A DNA stretch of 64,000 nucleotides from Edolisoma coerulescens. Its lineage: Eukaryota > Chordata > Aves > Passeriformes > Campephagidae. Below, in pieces: positions 47,401-62,400 of the stretch (the stretch's first letter is position 1; each line of letters begins with the position of its first letter). Where the stretch lies: the NCBI GenBank assembly GCA_013397115.1, contig VWZW01006282.1, positions 1,735,831 to 1,799,830 on the forward strand, given 5' to 3'. The position numbers and the translations under genes were made by a program. The notes beneath the pieces were generated by a model that was given only the letters and a program-made list of their open reading frames with translations, made no database searches and was not told where the DNA came from.

Positions 47401-50400
47401 GGTGAAAAAATATGTAATTTAAATATATAAAGGAAAGTCAAATATAGGGAAAATGTATTATATAAATGCTGAATTCCTTCAAGAAAAAAAAACCCAAACA
47501 AGTAAGACCAGTGACTGTATTAGTCAGATGGTAGTGAAAAAAGTAGAAATGAGAAGAGCAGAGATGCCAGACTTTAGCATTTGATTTTTCCTCTCTAAAT
47601 ACAGTTACAACCTCTATGAAAGCTCATGCATAGATGCAGTTGTCTTGGTATATAACTGCTTTTTATTCCATTCAGAGAGAATATGTGACACTTGCAAAAT
47701 TGTGCATTCGTGCAAGTGTGCTTGGGAGACTGTCCCCAAGCCTAAGAAGGAATTCAGCAGCAGCAGTGAGGGAAGGGGAGAGGGAAACAACAAGCAAAAA
47801 GCTTAACTTGGGCAGCAAATGTAGGAAGAAGGAAAAGAAACAGCACAGAAGAATAGCTGGCAAAAGGCCATTGTAAAGATCATCTGCTGTGCTGCGGCTG
47901 CCCAAGCATGACAAACACTGCTGGGTCCTTGCAGGGCACCCTGTTTGCTCCGTGTGAGGCTGTGGTGCCAAGCAGGGGGTGCCAGGCAGGCGATGCTGTG
48001 AGCCCGCGGGAAGCTGCCCCTCTGGCTGAGCTCTTGTTTCTGTACACAGTGGCAGCCAGGCGTGTGTGAGACCCGGGCACATCCCCCAGCACAGCCTTTC
48101 CCTTGGTGCACAGTGCCTCGTGTGGATTATTTTGAAGACTGAGGAAAAGTTACTTGCAATCACACGGGTAAGAACTCAGGAGTTTTACCCCAATCTGCCT
48201 GTTTTATTCCCCAGGTTCTAAATTAAGGGGTGCCCTTGTTAAATAGCCAGCTCTGCTCAGGCATGTGTGAGCCCCAAGGTCTCCATCTTGACTAAGTTTC
48301 ACTGCAGAGCCCAGGTGTTAAGATCCATCTCTGCTGCCAAAGGGATGCTGCCCTATCCTTGCTCCTTAGCAAGGAAATGCTGGGACATTTCCAAACCTCT
48401 CTTCATCCCATTGCTGCATATTCAGAGAGCTGCAATCTGCTCTGCTCAGAAACCCATTTATCTGAAGGAAAGGGATACTATGAGTGAAACCCACTTCCAT
48501 ATTGAGGGCCATTTCACGATGTTGTTCATCTTTTCTCCATCTGTTAATGATCCCATCGTGTGCAACAGTTGGGGTTTTTTTACAGCCCCTTTGCCTCAGC
48601 TGTCCAGGATATTGAGGCTGCTGAGTCTGTCTATGTGTGGACCCCTCACAGTCCTCTCCAGCCTGCTGGACTGACTCTGCTGAGGTTAGAGCAAAGATTA
48701 TTTCCAGAGCTTAGCACAAGAAAATGTGCCCTCTGCAGAGAATCCTGCCTTGTGATCCCACAGGTGACCTCAGCCCTGGGACTGCAGCATCTCTTTCTTT
48801 TCTCAGCAAAGCTCCCCCTTTGAAGAATTCTGTCGAGACATGTGGAATACAAATGAAGCAGGGAAGATGTGTTGTAGCAACGGGGAGTTCCAGAGGAAAC
48901 CATGTTCTTTGGAAAACTCGGCGGGGCCTCTTTTATTCAGCTAAAGCTGAAATGAAACTGCAGGAGTTACCGCACTCAGCTCTCTTGCTTTCCATTTCCA
49001 CCAGCCCCTAGGGAGCAGAGGAGGGGAAATTCCATGGCTAACTGCTGAATCATCCCTGGGAAAGTACCCTAAATTGCAGAGATTTTCCTCAAGACTTATT
49101 CCCTGAAGGAGAACACAAAGGTAGTCACAAACATGGGAGTAGAAGTGCCAGCTGGTGACAATATGCTTAAAGCCTACTGGTTTCAGTGTTTAAGAATCTT
49201 TATGGCCTGTTTTTAATCCTTACCCTGGGGAAGACCACATGTTCTTAAGCTCTTTTTTTAGCATTTGTTTCAATGAAGGAAGTGACTTAACTCAGGGTAG
49301 TGCCACCGAGGTTATCCTAGAGCAAGTCACTGAGTCACTGACAAGCCCTCAAAGATGCTGACTAACAGTGATGGGAAATTTAACCTTTTTTTTTTTTTTT
49401 AAGTTCCCTCTAATGTAATAGCTGAAGAATGCTTTTGCTTCACCCTGGGCTTTCTGCTTTCCTGATACACCATGTGCTTAGCAGACTCACCTCAGTCTGG
49501 CAGTGGTTATGAGCTCTTGTGCCATGCTGCCCTGAGTTTTCATGTCACTTTGGATCCTGAAGCACTGTAGTTCTATGGGGTGCTGCATTGTACAGAGAGA
49601 ACAGAGCTGGAAGTGCTGGACAGTGTAGCACAGCATTGCCCCAGCTCACTTCAAACCTGGCCAGCTTGGCACCAGCTCCAGATTCAAGCTAATGAGCTTA
49701 AGTGGACATAAGTTGACTCCATATGGAAAAATTATGGATGTCTCTTAAGCTCAGTGGCACAGCTTATAAAACCTGCTTTATCCCTCTATTTCTGGTTCTA
49801 GGGTAATTCAGCCCTTCATTATGCTAATAGACAGGAAGTTGCTATTGAGCAAAAATCCTGCTGTTATCTCTGAACAATCATCATATATAATTGTGACTAA
49901 ACCACATGGTGTGTGTTTTGCCACTTCAATGGACAACTAAATTTTTCAGAATGAGAAGAGCCTGACCAGAATAAGCCATGGTCTGCTTTGCTTATGAATA
50001 CCTGGCTGATTGCCGGGAGCCTGATACCTGTGCAGACTAAAAGCACTTTAAACAGAAATGAGTGGTGAGAACTGTGACCATATCTGAAAGTGCTGAGAGC
50101 TCAGGTGCCGTGTGGGGTTCAAAACCACTTCCAAACTCCAGTGTGGGGAACTTGGTCATCTCTGCATGCAGGCAGCATTCCCCTCAGCCTGGACACATCT
50201 GGGGCAAGGGAGCTTTGTGCCTGTGAGGCTGCAAAGTTGGTGAACTGAAAATGCTGATGCCATCAGTTGGGTTTTAAGTCTGTCACCTCTGCCCTTGCTG
50301 TACAGGAGGATTTGACCTGAGTGCAAGGCAGATCTTCCAGCGTGATGCTGGGGTTCATTCTCATACTCATTTACACTGACTGGCAAAGGATCACTTGGGT

Positions 50401-53400
50401 CCATGTCTTCTCCCCACCACCCCTCTATTTTTTCAAATGGACAAAAGGAGGACTGAGAAGTTCATGTGCTGCAGTCAGCAGAGGTGTACAGATCTGAAGC
50501 CTTGAAACATTTTGGTCAGACAGGAAGGAACAAGAAGGACACTGGGCCTGTTTATTACAGCAGAAGTTTTGGTCCTCTCCACATCGGAGCTTTGGTGCCC
50601 AAGGTGCTGGTATCACTACAAGAGTACAGACAAGCAAGCTGTTTCTGATTCAGACACATCATCTGATCCAAAACAACTAAGTGCTGTGGCTCAACAAGTT
50701 ATTAATTGCCTTGCAGTTCTGGACTAAGCCCTGCTTTGTCCCATTGTGGGGGGCAGGCTTGAAGTATTTGTGCAGCTTGGCTGGGATGTGCTATCTCAGC
50801 ACATCGTGTTCACACATTTGCTCACAGTCAGGTGATGGCACTTGTGAGGAAAGGAATTTTTCTTGGTTGTTTACAACTGCTTATTTGTCTTTGATTAACA
50901 CTTTTCAGCGAATATGGGAGAGCAGTTGTTTTGAATATACTTTTGATGAAATTCTTCAGCTGACAAGCACAAATTTCCTAATTTATCAGCCAGAAAAGAA
51001 CAAAGACAAAAATGGGAGATCAGACTTTACATTCCTTGGAGGAAGATTCCGAAATGAAAGAATAAATAAGTGAGCTTTATGTTTAAAGGCTTTTGAGTTT
51101 AAAGCTTCTGTAAAGGTCAGATCCTGTTGTAAGCAACAAGCCCTTTCTCTGCAGTGTTAGTTTTGTTTTTACAGCCATTCAAACTAGCATAAGCCAGACA
51201 AGCCTTGGGAAATTTCCCATCGTGCAGCCTCATGGGGCCCATCTCACCATGACAGTAGTTCTAAACACTAACCTGGCTCCTCTTTGCACTCAAAGTCCCT
51301 GGCTCAAGCAAGGGAATGGTTTTAAATAATGCTGGCTGGTTTCTGCGGGTGCTGGTTGGAGAGAGGAAGGGTGGAAAATCTCAGCTACAGTAGCTGGCAG
51401 CATGGAGCTATGTCTAAGCATTGTTTTGCTGTGTGGGCGCCTTCATTTGAGCTAAGCTAACTAGGGAAGACTGTAGATAACCCAAGCTGACACTGGGATG
51501 AAAGAAAGCTGCAAATCATTTAAACTCAAACAAACAATGTAGAACAAAACAGAACAATGTTATTAGGTCAGCTGGAAAATAGCCAGGCTTTGGGTTAAAT
51601 TAGACAGCCAAAAAAACAGAGACAGAAATTCATCTAGTCCAAAGGCATAATGAGGGGCTGGGAAACCTAACTCATTATGAATGCCATTGTATCTTAACTG
51701 TACTTTTAAATTTTCTTTTATCATTTAGAAGGAAGTAGGGAAAGCGCTGAAAGAAGCCTTTGACATTGGGAAACCCCCTTGCACAGAAGCTGCAGTCATT
51801 GAGGTAAACTGGGGGAACTGAAAAGCTCCCATACTTTGGGGCAGTCGTGTTTTTGCACACAAGTATGTGGGTATTTGGCAAGACCCAGTTTTGCATGTCT
51901 CAAGCTAACCTCAATGTGTTAAAAGCCTGCAAGCTGGCTGCCATACTTAAACTGCGTCTGTTTGCTCCCAAACCTGTTTTTGTCCTTGGCATGCATAAAG
52001 AAAAAAACCCCTTACTAAACTGAGGATAAGCCTGAGCTGATTCAAGCTAAAGCTGCATTTTCATCCATGCACCTGGATCTCCATGTAACCTTTTGGAAAG
52101 CCGTGGTATGTGTTACTCAGTCTGCTCTGTGTGAATTCTGCAGAACCCTTTTATAAAAGCAGGGAGAGCTGCTGAGCTGTGGCAGGGCCCCATGTCTGGC
52201 AGTGCAAAATGCAGGCAGGCTGCTCCCTGCTTGTCCCTGCTGAGACTGCTGCCCTGGTGGGTCAGGCAGTGCGAGGGATTCTGCAGAGCACAGCAAAGGC
52301 GAGCGCTCCAAGGGCACTGCAGGAGCACACTCTGCTGATTTATGAGCAGCACAGACCGTGGGCAGAGGATGTTTGGATCAAGACCTGCAGAAGGATTAAA
52401 ATAAATCCTGGAGTTTACATGTGAGCTCAAGTGATGCTAGAGATCAGGGACAGGTTGTGGGCTGCCATGACTGTATCTTTCTTCTCCACTTCCACCACGC
52501 CAGCAGCAGTCCTGTTTCAGGTCATGAGAGAGGGAAGTAGCTCCATGGGCCTTTGGGATGGCAGACAACCTCAGGCATTAGAAGCATTGCAGATCAACAG
52601 AAGCTGGTTTTCCTTGTGAGGATACAGCTTTAGCTGGCAAGCACTTTGGGCTTTTCTGGCCCATCTCAAACCCAGGCACCAAATGCAGAGCTCACAACAG
52701 GGACTGTTTCTTCCTTGCCTTGCCCTGTACCTGCTGGAGCAATGGAGGAATGATGTACTCAGTGATGTACCTGTGCTGGGGGGACTTTTAGCTACCAAGC
52801 TGGTTATTTTCCTGCTCCTGGCTCACAGTGGAAAGTTTTCTAACAGAACTAGGACAAAGCCTGGTTTGAATCCCATAGTCCTCATATCTGTAACATCTGG
52901 CCATGCTTCAGCATGAGTGGTTTCACTGTTGTGTATGCAACTGACAGGTTTGAATGCTCTGGGGTGGGTGATGGAAAAGCCTGGATTAATAGGAAAGCCT
53001 TATGAAATTACCACCTCCTAAGTTTTCTCAGGCTGACACTTAAACTTCAGATAGAAAATGAACAAGGTGTCATGGAAACTCATAAGCTGTGGTTTTCCGA
53101 CATGTTGGGGTGGCATATTTTATCCTGTCCCTTTGGGTGAGCTTTTACATCTGTTGTGAGCAGCGGAAAAAGCCATTCATGATGTGAGTCACCCTTTGTC
53201 TCTGGCTGATGAACACTGGGAGAGCACAGCATATGGGTCCATCTGTCTCCTTTTATCCATCTGGCTCTCCTCCCCTTGCAAGCTTTTGTTTCCACAGAGC
53301 AACTAATAGGCAGCATTAAGTTGCCACCTGCTCAAGCCTGCCCAATATGGGGTGAATTTTGAGCTGTCTGGCATAGCCCACCTCCTGCAGACACCTGGGC

Positions 53401-56400
53401 CACCCATCTGGGGTCACTGGGGCAGGACATGTGCAGTAGGGTTTAACACACAGCTCTGTGTCAGGTGTGAGTGGTGGTGGTTGGGAAGGTGGCCAGTTCT
53501 CCTCTCACATGTTGAAATCCACAGATACTAACACAGAAGACAGAGACTGCCAGGCGAGTCAGCGAGAGCCTGAGCGAGAAGGTGGAAGCTGAGTGCCTGG
53601 AGGAGTGCCTGAGGTTCCTGGAGAGGTAGGAAGGATGCTGTTTTCCTCCTTGGTAGCATTCTTAATGCTCAAAAGAAAGAAATCCTGATGAAGCAGCTGG
53701 TGATGCTGTGTTCACCTGGATCTTCATGGCTGTTTCTCATCAAGCTGTTACCAGAGCGACAGCACTTCACCGCTGTTTGTGTGCTCAGTATTTATTGTTG
53801 GACTAAAGCTGAGGGAACAAAGTGCATCTGGACTAGGTGGGATGGGATAAAGCCTTGGGGGGTGTTCTGAGGAGTCTTAGACCTTAAACACACCTGGGAA
53901 GAGGGGCAGCCATGTGTCCAGTACCCAGGCCTGGCCCTTCCTACTCTGGCTGTGCTTCCCAGGCACAGTGCTTTCTGCTGGCTTGGTGGGAGGGTGGGGA
54001 GCTCTGCTCTGTCCTGGTTCTCATAGGAGGATGAATGTCATCTCATCTGGCCTCTTACCACGTCCTCTGACTCCCTTCATCTGCTTTTTGTTCTTGGGTA
54101 TTTCTCTCCCTGTTTATCCCCCGCAGCAGAAAATGCCAGGACTGCTGATTGTAGGTAGTATTTCAGATGGAGATTTGATTTAAGATCCTTGGCCCTTCAC
54201 ATGATGAGAGGAAGGAAATTCCTATAAAATGGAGCTGTCCAGGAGCCGTTTGTGAGACTGAGACTGACAAAGAGTCGACAAACCCTGTGGGTTATTCATA
54301 TACACTGAGACTTTGTTCTGCAGCTTTATCAGCAAAGCCTGAGTTGCTTCCCAGAAGGAAGTGTTGCAAATCAACCTCCTGTGTCTTGGTCCCTGGCAGG
54401 GGTACCCAGGCAGCTCAAGGGCTCTCCCTGCCATTCCTGTGTTTTTCTTCCTCACCAGCTGGGCAGGGCAGAGACTGTTATGCTGTAGATCTCATCTTGG
54501 GGATTGAAACTGTGTGCTGAAAAGACAAATAATCACGGAATATTTCTTCAGTTTGCTATTGCTGGCAGATGTGTTATGGAGCATGCCAGATTAAAGGTAC
54601 TTCTTCCTGTTTTAATTTAGCTATGAAGATGAAGTAAGAAGCTTTCTCCATCTTGATGGCTGCCCGCAGATCTGCAGCACCTTACAAATCCTGGAGAATT
54701 GCTGCCTTCTCAGGTTAGAAAACAGAGCCTCATGACATGGGGAACAAAAAGAGTTTTCTACTGGTCTGATCTCCTTCTGACTCTGATATGAGGCCAGCCT
54801 TGCCTCCAGCTGGATCTGGTCATCCAACCCTGTGCACACCAGCCTTTAAGCATGGAGGAAGCCAGCTGCTGTTAGCAAGACCCCTTCAGCACTGCCCTGG
54901 CTGCCCCAGCAAGAGGGAGGCTTAGATGGGGGCCGTGACTGTGGCCAGGGCCTTGACTGCTGCATTGGCAGGGCTGTACTGCCACTTTTTGCCTGCTCCC
55001 AGGCCCTGCAGGTGTGGGGGCTGTACCATCTCCTCCTTCCTGCACTGAGCAGGAGGCAGGCAGCAGTGCTGTGTCACATGTGGGGACACTATCCTGGCTA
55101 ACCCTGCCATGGCTTGTGATGTCATTGCTTGCCCTGGCCTGATCATCCTTCAGCAGGAAAGCCTCATAAAGGTTATGCTGGGATGTGTGTGCTAGTGCAC
55201 TTGGTAGGTGCAATTTTAAGTGCTTTTCTGAGTGAAACCCCATGGAAGGCTCTCCCTGGGGTTGCTAGGAAGGAGGGAAGCGATAAAGCACAGAAGGGTG
55301 GAGGAGGATGTTTGCACCTACGAGCTAATTTCAGCAGCACTTGCAGCAATGGAGAAAACAAGGTTGCTTCTCTTCTTCCTGTGTAAAGTTATCTGGGGAT
55401 CTCTGGAGTCAGCAAAATGCCAAAATCCGACATATGCACCGTGATTACTTGACATCAGAGCCTTATGTTGAGCCTAGGTAGCTGCTTTGTTTGTTGTATT
55501 TGCATCTTGCTGATGCTGGATCCTGGAAGCAATACTTATGAGTCTCTTTTATGCAATCCTTCACAGCATTACTGAGAATGATGTTGTACACTGAGCTTTT
55601 CCAGAATGTAAAATGTCTGGTTTCAAGCTGGTGATAATTTTAACCAGGATTTGCTGACTGGAAGATTGTTCTGATGGAAGATAATTGTTTGTCTTGCATT
55701 TGTAGGTTGTCAAAGGCACACAGGATGCTCACCCAGACTCTGTTTGTCGAGGCTGCTTCATGCTTACTTGTTTTTGAAAATACTAAAATGTTTTACTGAT
55801 CTGATCTCACTAGTGATGGGTACAAGCGGCCCTTGCATGCACTGAGCTTTCATGTCCTTGTGGCAGTGTCTTAATGAGTGCACAAATGCGGGTCACTGAG
55901 CTAGCTTTGGACCGGAGCATGTGTCCATTCAATTACCCAGGCAGCTGTGTTGGTTACAGCAGAAAGAGTTTTGATCTGAGAGAATAGCATGATTTGATCT
56001 GATCAATACTTTCCATATTTGTTTTTTAACAGAACTGTCTGGCATAAGCTAACATACATTTGCAGTGTCAGCACTGGCCAGAATGTTAAGGTAAATGGAT
56101 TTCTAGACAGGATGGAATATGACATTGTGGAGCATTTTCTGCAGACCATCACTTCTAAAGTCAAGGTATGGGAGACCCATTTTAATTCTGACTATTTTCA
56201 GACCATATGGCTTGCATGCACTTCCCTCTCATGTCCTGATTTGTCAAGGATGAAGCCACAGTTTGGCCTTCAAGCCCAGTACTCTCCTCTGCCTTGTCAG
56301 AATCTGTACATGGGCACCTTCACCTTTCCCAGTTTTGAGATCAATTTCACTGTTTGTAGTGTTTGCTGTTGTGCTACAAATGGATATCCAGACCCCAAAA

Positions 56401-59400
56401 GTTAAATTTCACCTGGTACCTATTCATTCCCTGGGCATCTTCCCAGGACAGTGATAACTCACAGAGCCCAGGGCTGTGCTGGGTAGTCAGGATATAGAGA
56501 AGGCTGACCAGAAATGTGTCCCTCCCTTGAGATAAGGTCCCCTCCCTTCACGCTTTCTAGTATCAGCCTATTAGCCCAGACACCCTTCACCCTCATGTCT
56601 GGAAAACACAGAATTCCAGGCTCCTAACAGTGTGTGATCCTGTGCATTTCCCTGGGAAGCTCCCCTGAGCATATTCAGGCTCATTGCACAGGATCCCTCG
56701 GGCACGCTGAAGGCAGCAAAAGGAAAATGACAGGAGAAACTCTGGCTACACTGTGCGGTTTTGGTCTCCAGAGCTCAGTGCCAGCCTGTCCCTTGGGCCC
56801 ACACATCAAGATGGGAACTGGGGGTGGTTCTGACAGGGAGCATGGGCAACCCTGGGGGGGAACAGGGGACCTAGGGCTCAGGTTTCAGTCTTCCAGGTTT
56901 GGGCTTAAGAACTTAGTACATGCTTCCTGAGTTGGAATTGCTTCTTTCTTTCATGTTTTGCTTTTCTTTGAAATAAAGGCACAGGATGCTGCAGTTTGTG
57001 GAGGAGTCTGTTTCCAGGAGCAGAAAGAGCAAAGGCACAATAATCTGTGTCTGTTGTTTGTGCGGTGTCTCTACATGTGCACCCTTTGACTCTGTCTGTT
57101 TCTTTTCCTCAGGGAACACTGAAGGACCACTTCAAAAAGTGTGACAGTGGTTTTGACCACATCCTTGAATCATTAAAGCAATGTTTTTTGACCTTTAGGA
57201 GGAAAAAACCAGATCTATATGAGGTAAAAAATAAGTAAGAAAGTGAGAACAAGATGGTACTGAGGAAATAATCTTACAAGAAAGGTGGAGAGGGATTTTT
57301 TCCAAGGGCATGTAGTGACCGGACAAGGGGGAATGGATTCAAACTGAAAGAGAGTAGGTTTAGATTTTAGGAGGAAGTTCTTTGCAGTGGGAGTGGTTAG
57401 ATGCTGGAAGAAGCTGTTCAGAGAAGCTCTGGATGCCCCACCTCTGGAAGTGTTCAAGGCCAGTTTGGATGGGGTACTGAGCAACCTGTTCTGGTGGAAG
57501 GTGTCCCTGCCCATGGCAGGGGTGTTGGAACTAGATGATCTTTAAGGTCCATTCCAACCCAAACCATTCTATGATTCTGTGAAATCACTGAAACTAGTCA
57601 TTGAACCTTTGGATGGCACGGTGTTAGAACATTAATGCAAACTACAGTTTTGTCTGTTGTCAAATGGGCTTTTAAGTATCTAGTGGTCTCAGTCCAGTAC
57701 CTCTATCCACCAGAGCTGGATAGTGACAGCTGGGACCTTTCTGTAATTTCAGCAGAGAAACCAACAAGTGAAGAAATGTAGAAACTGAATGTACCTCCCA
57801 AGTACAGAGGGGAACATTGGGCTCCCTCTGATCCTGCCATTGCCCCAATACCATTATACTGGAAATCTTCTCAGTTTCTAATGTGCTTCAACCTTATTTG
57901 TAAGGATTATTTATCCCTTTGATGTAGAGTGGACACAGAGGGGTGAAAAGTCCAGATTCTTAAAGGGCATAGTCTCTCATGCAGAACATTGGCAAAGAAC
58001 AACCTCACAAAGTACCCAAGTTTTTTCACCTTTACAGTAGCCTAAACAACTTGTCTAGGATCTCACAACACTCTTGAGTCTATCTCTTCAGCAATGAGGT
58101 TGGTACCTGGTGTACCCTCTCTTGTGTGCAGGCTGGATTTGCTGCTGCTACGTGTGCCATGTGTCCTCCTAAGCACGGGACTCCCAGCTCTGCAGTCTCT
58201 TTGTCAGTGATGATTTTAATTAACATTTTGCAATATGGAAAAAGGTAATGGAAGAGGAAAAAATAGGATCTATTCTGCTGTTGTTCAAAGCCTGTCACTG
58301 GGCATTATGTCACATTAGTGCTGGGGCAAGCAGCAGCTCGGTGGTAAAACGCAGTGCCAGAGCTCTCTGTCTCTTGCTTTGTCTGTTTTGGACAGAGCTG
58401 GGGATTTCCTGTACCTTTGGACTGCAGCCTAAAACTGCTCTGATTTCAATTGCTAATGTAATGTGGTTTCTGTGCAGCAGCCCACCTCCCCTCAGAAACA
58501 CTCACTGTCCCTGTCGGGTGCTGCATGGTCTCTGCACTGGGGTTCCTCAGCAGGTAGTGGGAGCTCAGAGGGAGTTGCCCAGGTGACTTCTCTGTGCCCA
58601 GCCACAGCTGTGTGCCCAAGGGCTGTGTGTCTAGTGTGGATGCTCCAGGGAGGCTGCATCTGGCTTTGTCTGTAGCCCAAGCTCTCCCCAGGTGATGGAT
58701 TTGTTAGCCAAGCCAAGTGTCACTGCAGCTCCGGAGCGTGAGTGACCTCTGGCTCAGCTAACTGGTCCCATTGCATTTGACTGGATGTCTCCACACTTAC
58801 CATCAAGGTTTATGGCATCCACATACAGCTTGGAGGTAGTCCAAGTGTTAGATCAAGCATTTCAAGTTAATACTTAAGCAAAGAAATGGGCAGCCACCTG
58901 CATGGGCAGAATATCCGCTCTGCCGTGGTGTAGGTGTGGTCTGGACCTTGCTCGGTGCAGGGAAGTTAATCTGGGTGTCTTTGCTCCGGAACAGGCCCTC
59001 ATCAAGGCTGTCAATGCCATCATTATTACAGAATACATGCAGGCCCTCCTGACCACTCCCAGGAAACCATCTTCTATGCAGAAGAGGAGGATTATCAACA
59101 AGATAGAAGAAGATCACAGGATGATGCAAACCATATTTAAAGAGTGCTTAGTAAGTCTTTGATATGGTTACAGTTTTGCTCTCTTTCATCAAGAGCAATA
59201 CCAGCAGAGGAAAAGACTCTGAAAGCAACAAAAAAGCTGAAGAGTTTTTACCACAGGGGTATCAAGCTTCACAGAAATGACAGTCAGATGTGCTGACAGC
59301 CCTTCTGATCTGTCAGAAGCTGTTAGTTCATGGTTTTGAAATGTGTGACTGGAGGAGGCAAGTTTCGCACTGCTGCCACTGACACAAGAATGAGGCGTGC

Positions 59401-62400
59401 TCCTCTGAGCTGGTGAGACAGCTCCAAAGGTGCCAGCTCCCCCCATCAGGCCTCTGGTACATGGCATGGGGTGGCAGTGCTTTCCCTTGAGCCTCTGGAG
59501 TGATGAACCAAATAGGCTGCCCCACATCTTCACCTGCTCTGTGGATTGCCCTGTGTGGCTGCTCCTCCCTGGAAATGGGATGTTCATTGCTACCCTTCAG
59601 TCCAGCCTCCTCCCTCCCCACAGGCCCTCCCCAGCCCCTCAGAGCTGGGATGATGGCTACCTGAGCCATTTCCCTGTGATGTGGCATTTCCTCATGGCGA
59701 AAACATGCTGATGCTGTTGTGGTTGCTGACGGTTGTGGGGAGGAACGAGTCTTCCTGTAGGGGTAAACACCTCACGCCATTAGGAGGTGAAGGCGCATTG
59801 CAGAAGATTGGGTGCAAAAGCAGAGCCACACCTCTGAAGAAAACTTGTGCAGAAGTGCTGGTTCTGATTTGCACAAACAACTTCAGAAGCTTAAAAAAGC
59901 CTCTTTGCTCAATTCATAATCTGGTGTAACTGGCAGCGCTGCACGCAGCATCTGCGGATGGCACCAGGCTGTCACACGGGTCCCTCGATTACCCAAGGGC
60001 AAGGACTGCAACGGCAGCAGTGTCCCAGAATCACTGCCGTGCAGTGTCCCCGGCACGGCTCATTAGCAGATGCAGGCTGAGTGTGCCCAGGCATGGTGCT
60101 TCATAAGGGGCTGGGCTGAGCAGCACAGCAGTGGTTGCAAAGTCAGTCTGATAACAGGACTCAGATGTGACAGAGCATAGAAACCCCCTTGGCTATACTG
60201 GTTTTAATAATTTCACAAATGCTGAGTCATTCTCACAACTTGCCGATATAAGTGCTAGGGACTGAAAATCTATTTTCTCACAGATGAGTCCCTTGCAAGC
60301 CATTTGTCAGCAATTCTTACCTTGTCCAATGAATAAAATGAAATAAAAATGATGGCCTGTAGGCTTCCGTAAAATCCTCTCCGACCTATCATAATTAAAG
60401 CATTAATTTCATGGTGGAAAGCTGGAAGCTGCCAGTGCTTTTAGCTGAAGACCCACCTCTCCTGGAGTAATCAATCACAGATGAATCAATGCTCTGAGCA
60501 ACTGAGCCACAGGGAATAGCAGGAAGGTTCTCTAATGTTAACTCTGAAGTTTACCAGTAATGCTGTGCTCAGCATCAGCTTTGGATGTAATGTGCATGGA
60601 ACAGTGCAAAGGAGATACAGGAAATCTAATTACCTATTAAAACCCTACATTAAACTTGGGTGAAAAAGGGCTGCATCTGGTTAGCACAGTTTCCCCAGTG
60701 TCCCCAGTGTGTGCACTTTCTTACTTGATGTGAGAGCACCGAAAGCCTCGGAGGTGAAATGCACAAGTGATTTTCAGGGGACAGCCTGATCCTCAGTCAT
60801 GAGGCACACGGTTGTGCATGCGAAATATGTGCTCTGCTGCAGACTGAATTTATCGTGCAGTTGCTGCACAGGCTGCACCTGCTCCCTGCCCTGCTCTGCC
60901 CTCTCTTCAGGCTCTTCCTTCCCCTTCATTCTCAAAACTCATTAGGAAATACCTTGCTTCTCTCCTAAGAGCAAAGTGTCAAAGGCACTCAAACACTGCT
61001 GACAAGACACCTCTTTTTTTTTCCTTTTAGACTGCAGGCTGTTTACCTCTGACCTTGCCTGTCTATGTAGTGCTTAACTAAATCTGACGCCTTGAAATTA
61101 ATTAGCATTTTGTAATAGTGAGCTTGCCAAGTATGAAGCTGTACAGTACCAGTGCCTCAGGAGCTGAGTACAGCTTGTGCACTGAGCAGAGCTAGACATG
61201 CTGTGTGCCTGCAGTGCAGGGGGAGAGAGGGAAGGCTGTCTTCAAATATTATTATTTTTAATTTATGTTCAATGCGGAGGTGCCGCATGGAGAATGTGAC
61301 CTGCTGTTTCTAATGCCCCCTGGAGATCAGGGGAACCTGGGCTTCTCCTGCCCCATTTTTGGAGCCCGTTCTCCAGGTTTGCTTTGTCACAGAGTCTCCG
61401 TTGACGTGGTGGCATCAATAATTCAGGGAAGCAATTTAATTGCATTACCGCACTGATGAAAAATGTGAGCAAGAGCTGAAGCTCTCTCTTGGTGGTTCAT
61501 CTGCGTTCTGCTTCTCCAGCTCTGCTAAAAATGCTGTGCATTTTTTGATGAGACTTTTTTCTCCTGTGTGCTCCAGATTAGAGGGAGGTGATAGTATGCA
61601 GCATCTACCAACCATGTCATGTTCTTTACACTTTCCAGCCCTGTTTCCCGCTTTTTTTCTATTAGAGGATCTGTGTCCCTTCATCCTGTCCCTAAGGTTG
61701 CTTTTCTGTCCCTGGGCTTGCTTTGGGGCAGCAGAAATGCCAGCATGTTTGGCCAACAAAGCTTGTTTTCACATAGGTCAAGCACAGGGCTGTGCTTACC
61801 TCTAGAAGCAAACCACTTCCCACATGGTGAAATGGCCCTGAAAGGAGAGGCAATTTAGGGAAAAATGAGGTACATTTGCCAACTTTGCCAAAAGAAATGC
61901 AGGAGGGGATTCTGCACTACTGAAGATAGATGCCCAGCTACCCTGGAAGCAGTCTGTGACTGCTCCCCAGGTTCTTTTCTGCTACCCTGGGGAAAACCAG
62001 GTTTCTATACATGCACAGACACTCCGGCAAAGCTTCTAAGCCACACAAAGAGATTCCCAGTCTGACACAAGTCCAGCTCTTAAGGCAGTGAGCTGTTTCT
62101 CTTGCCCTGAACACACCATTGCTTCTCTCCCCAGGGTCCTGCAGCTGGTTCTCTCAAGAATCCCATAAAAGCAATTTTAGAACTTATTCAAACTTCTGAT
62201 CCTGAGGGGATGAAAATAGCACTTCTGCCCATTCTAAAAGAATTTCCTGACCTCAGGTAATGTCTTTTATTGGTTTGACTTCTGTACTTTCTTACATGAT
62301 TACTTGACACCAGAAGACCTACAACAATTTACAGGCACATGTGTGTCAAATGTAGGTTTCAAGAACATCCTTAACTCGGGCATTTCATAACTTCCGAACA

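Noticed and set aside
47672..48163. 163-codon minus-strand open frame within a TNFAIP2-like intron
   Set aside because: No family likeness and overlaps several other frames of the same kind; treated as chance.
50466..50648. Open stretch with a YRSEALKHFG-like peptide, considered as TNFAIP2-like exon 3
   Set aside because: It has no usable donor in phase 0 and a poor acceptor. The 48586-48763 segment has a strong acceptor, a proper donor, correct phases and better family likeness.
58961..58994. Alternative upstream acceptor for exon 10 (CTCGGTGCAG)
   Set aside because: It needs a preceding exon ending in phase 2, while exon 8 and tentative exon 9 end in phase 0.
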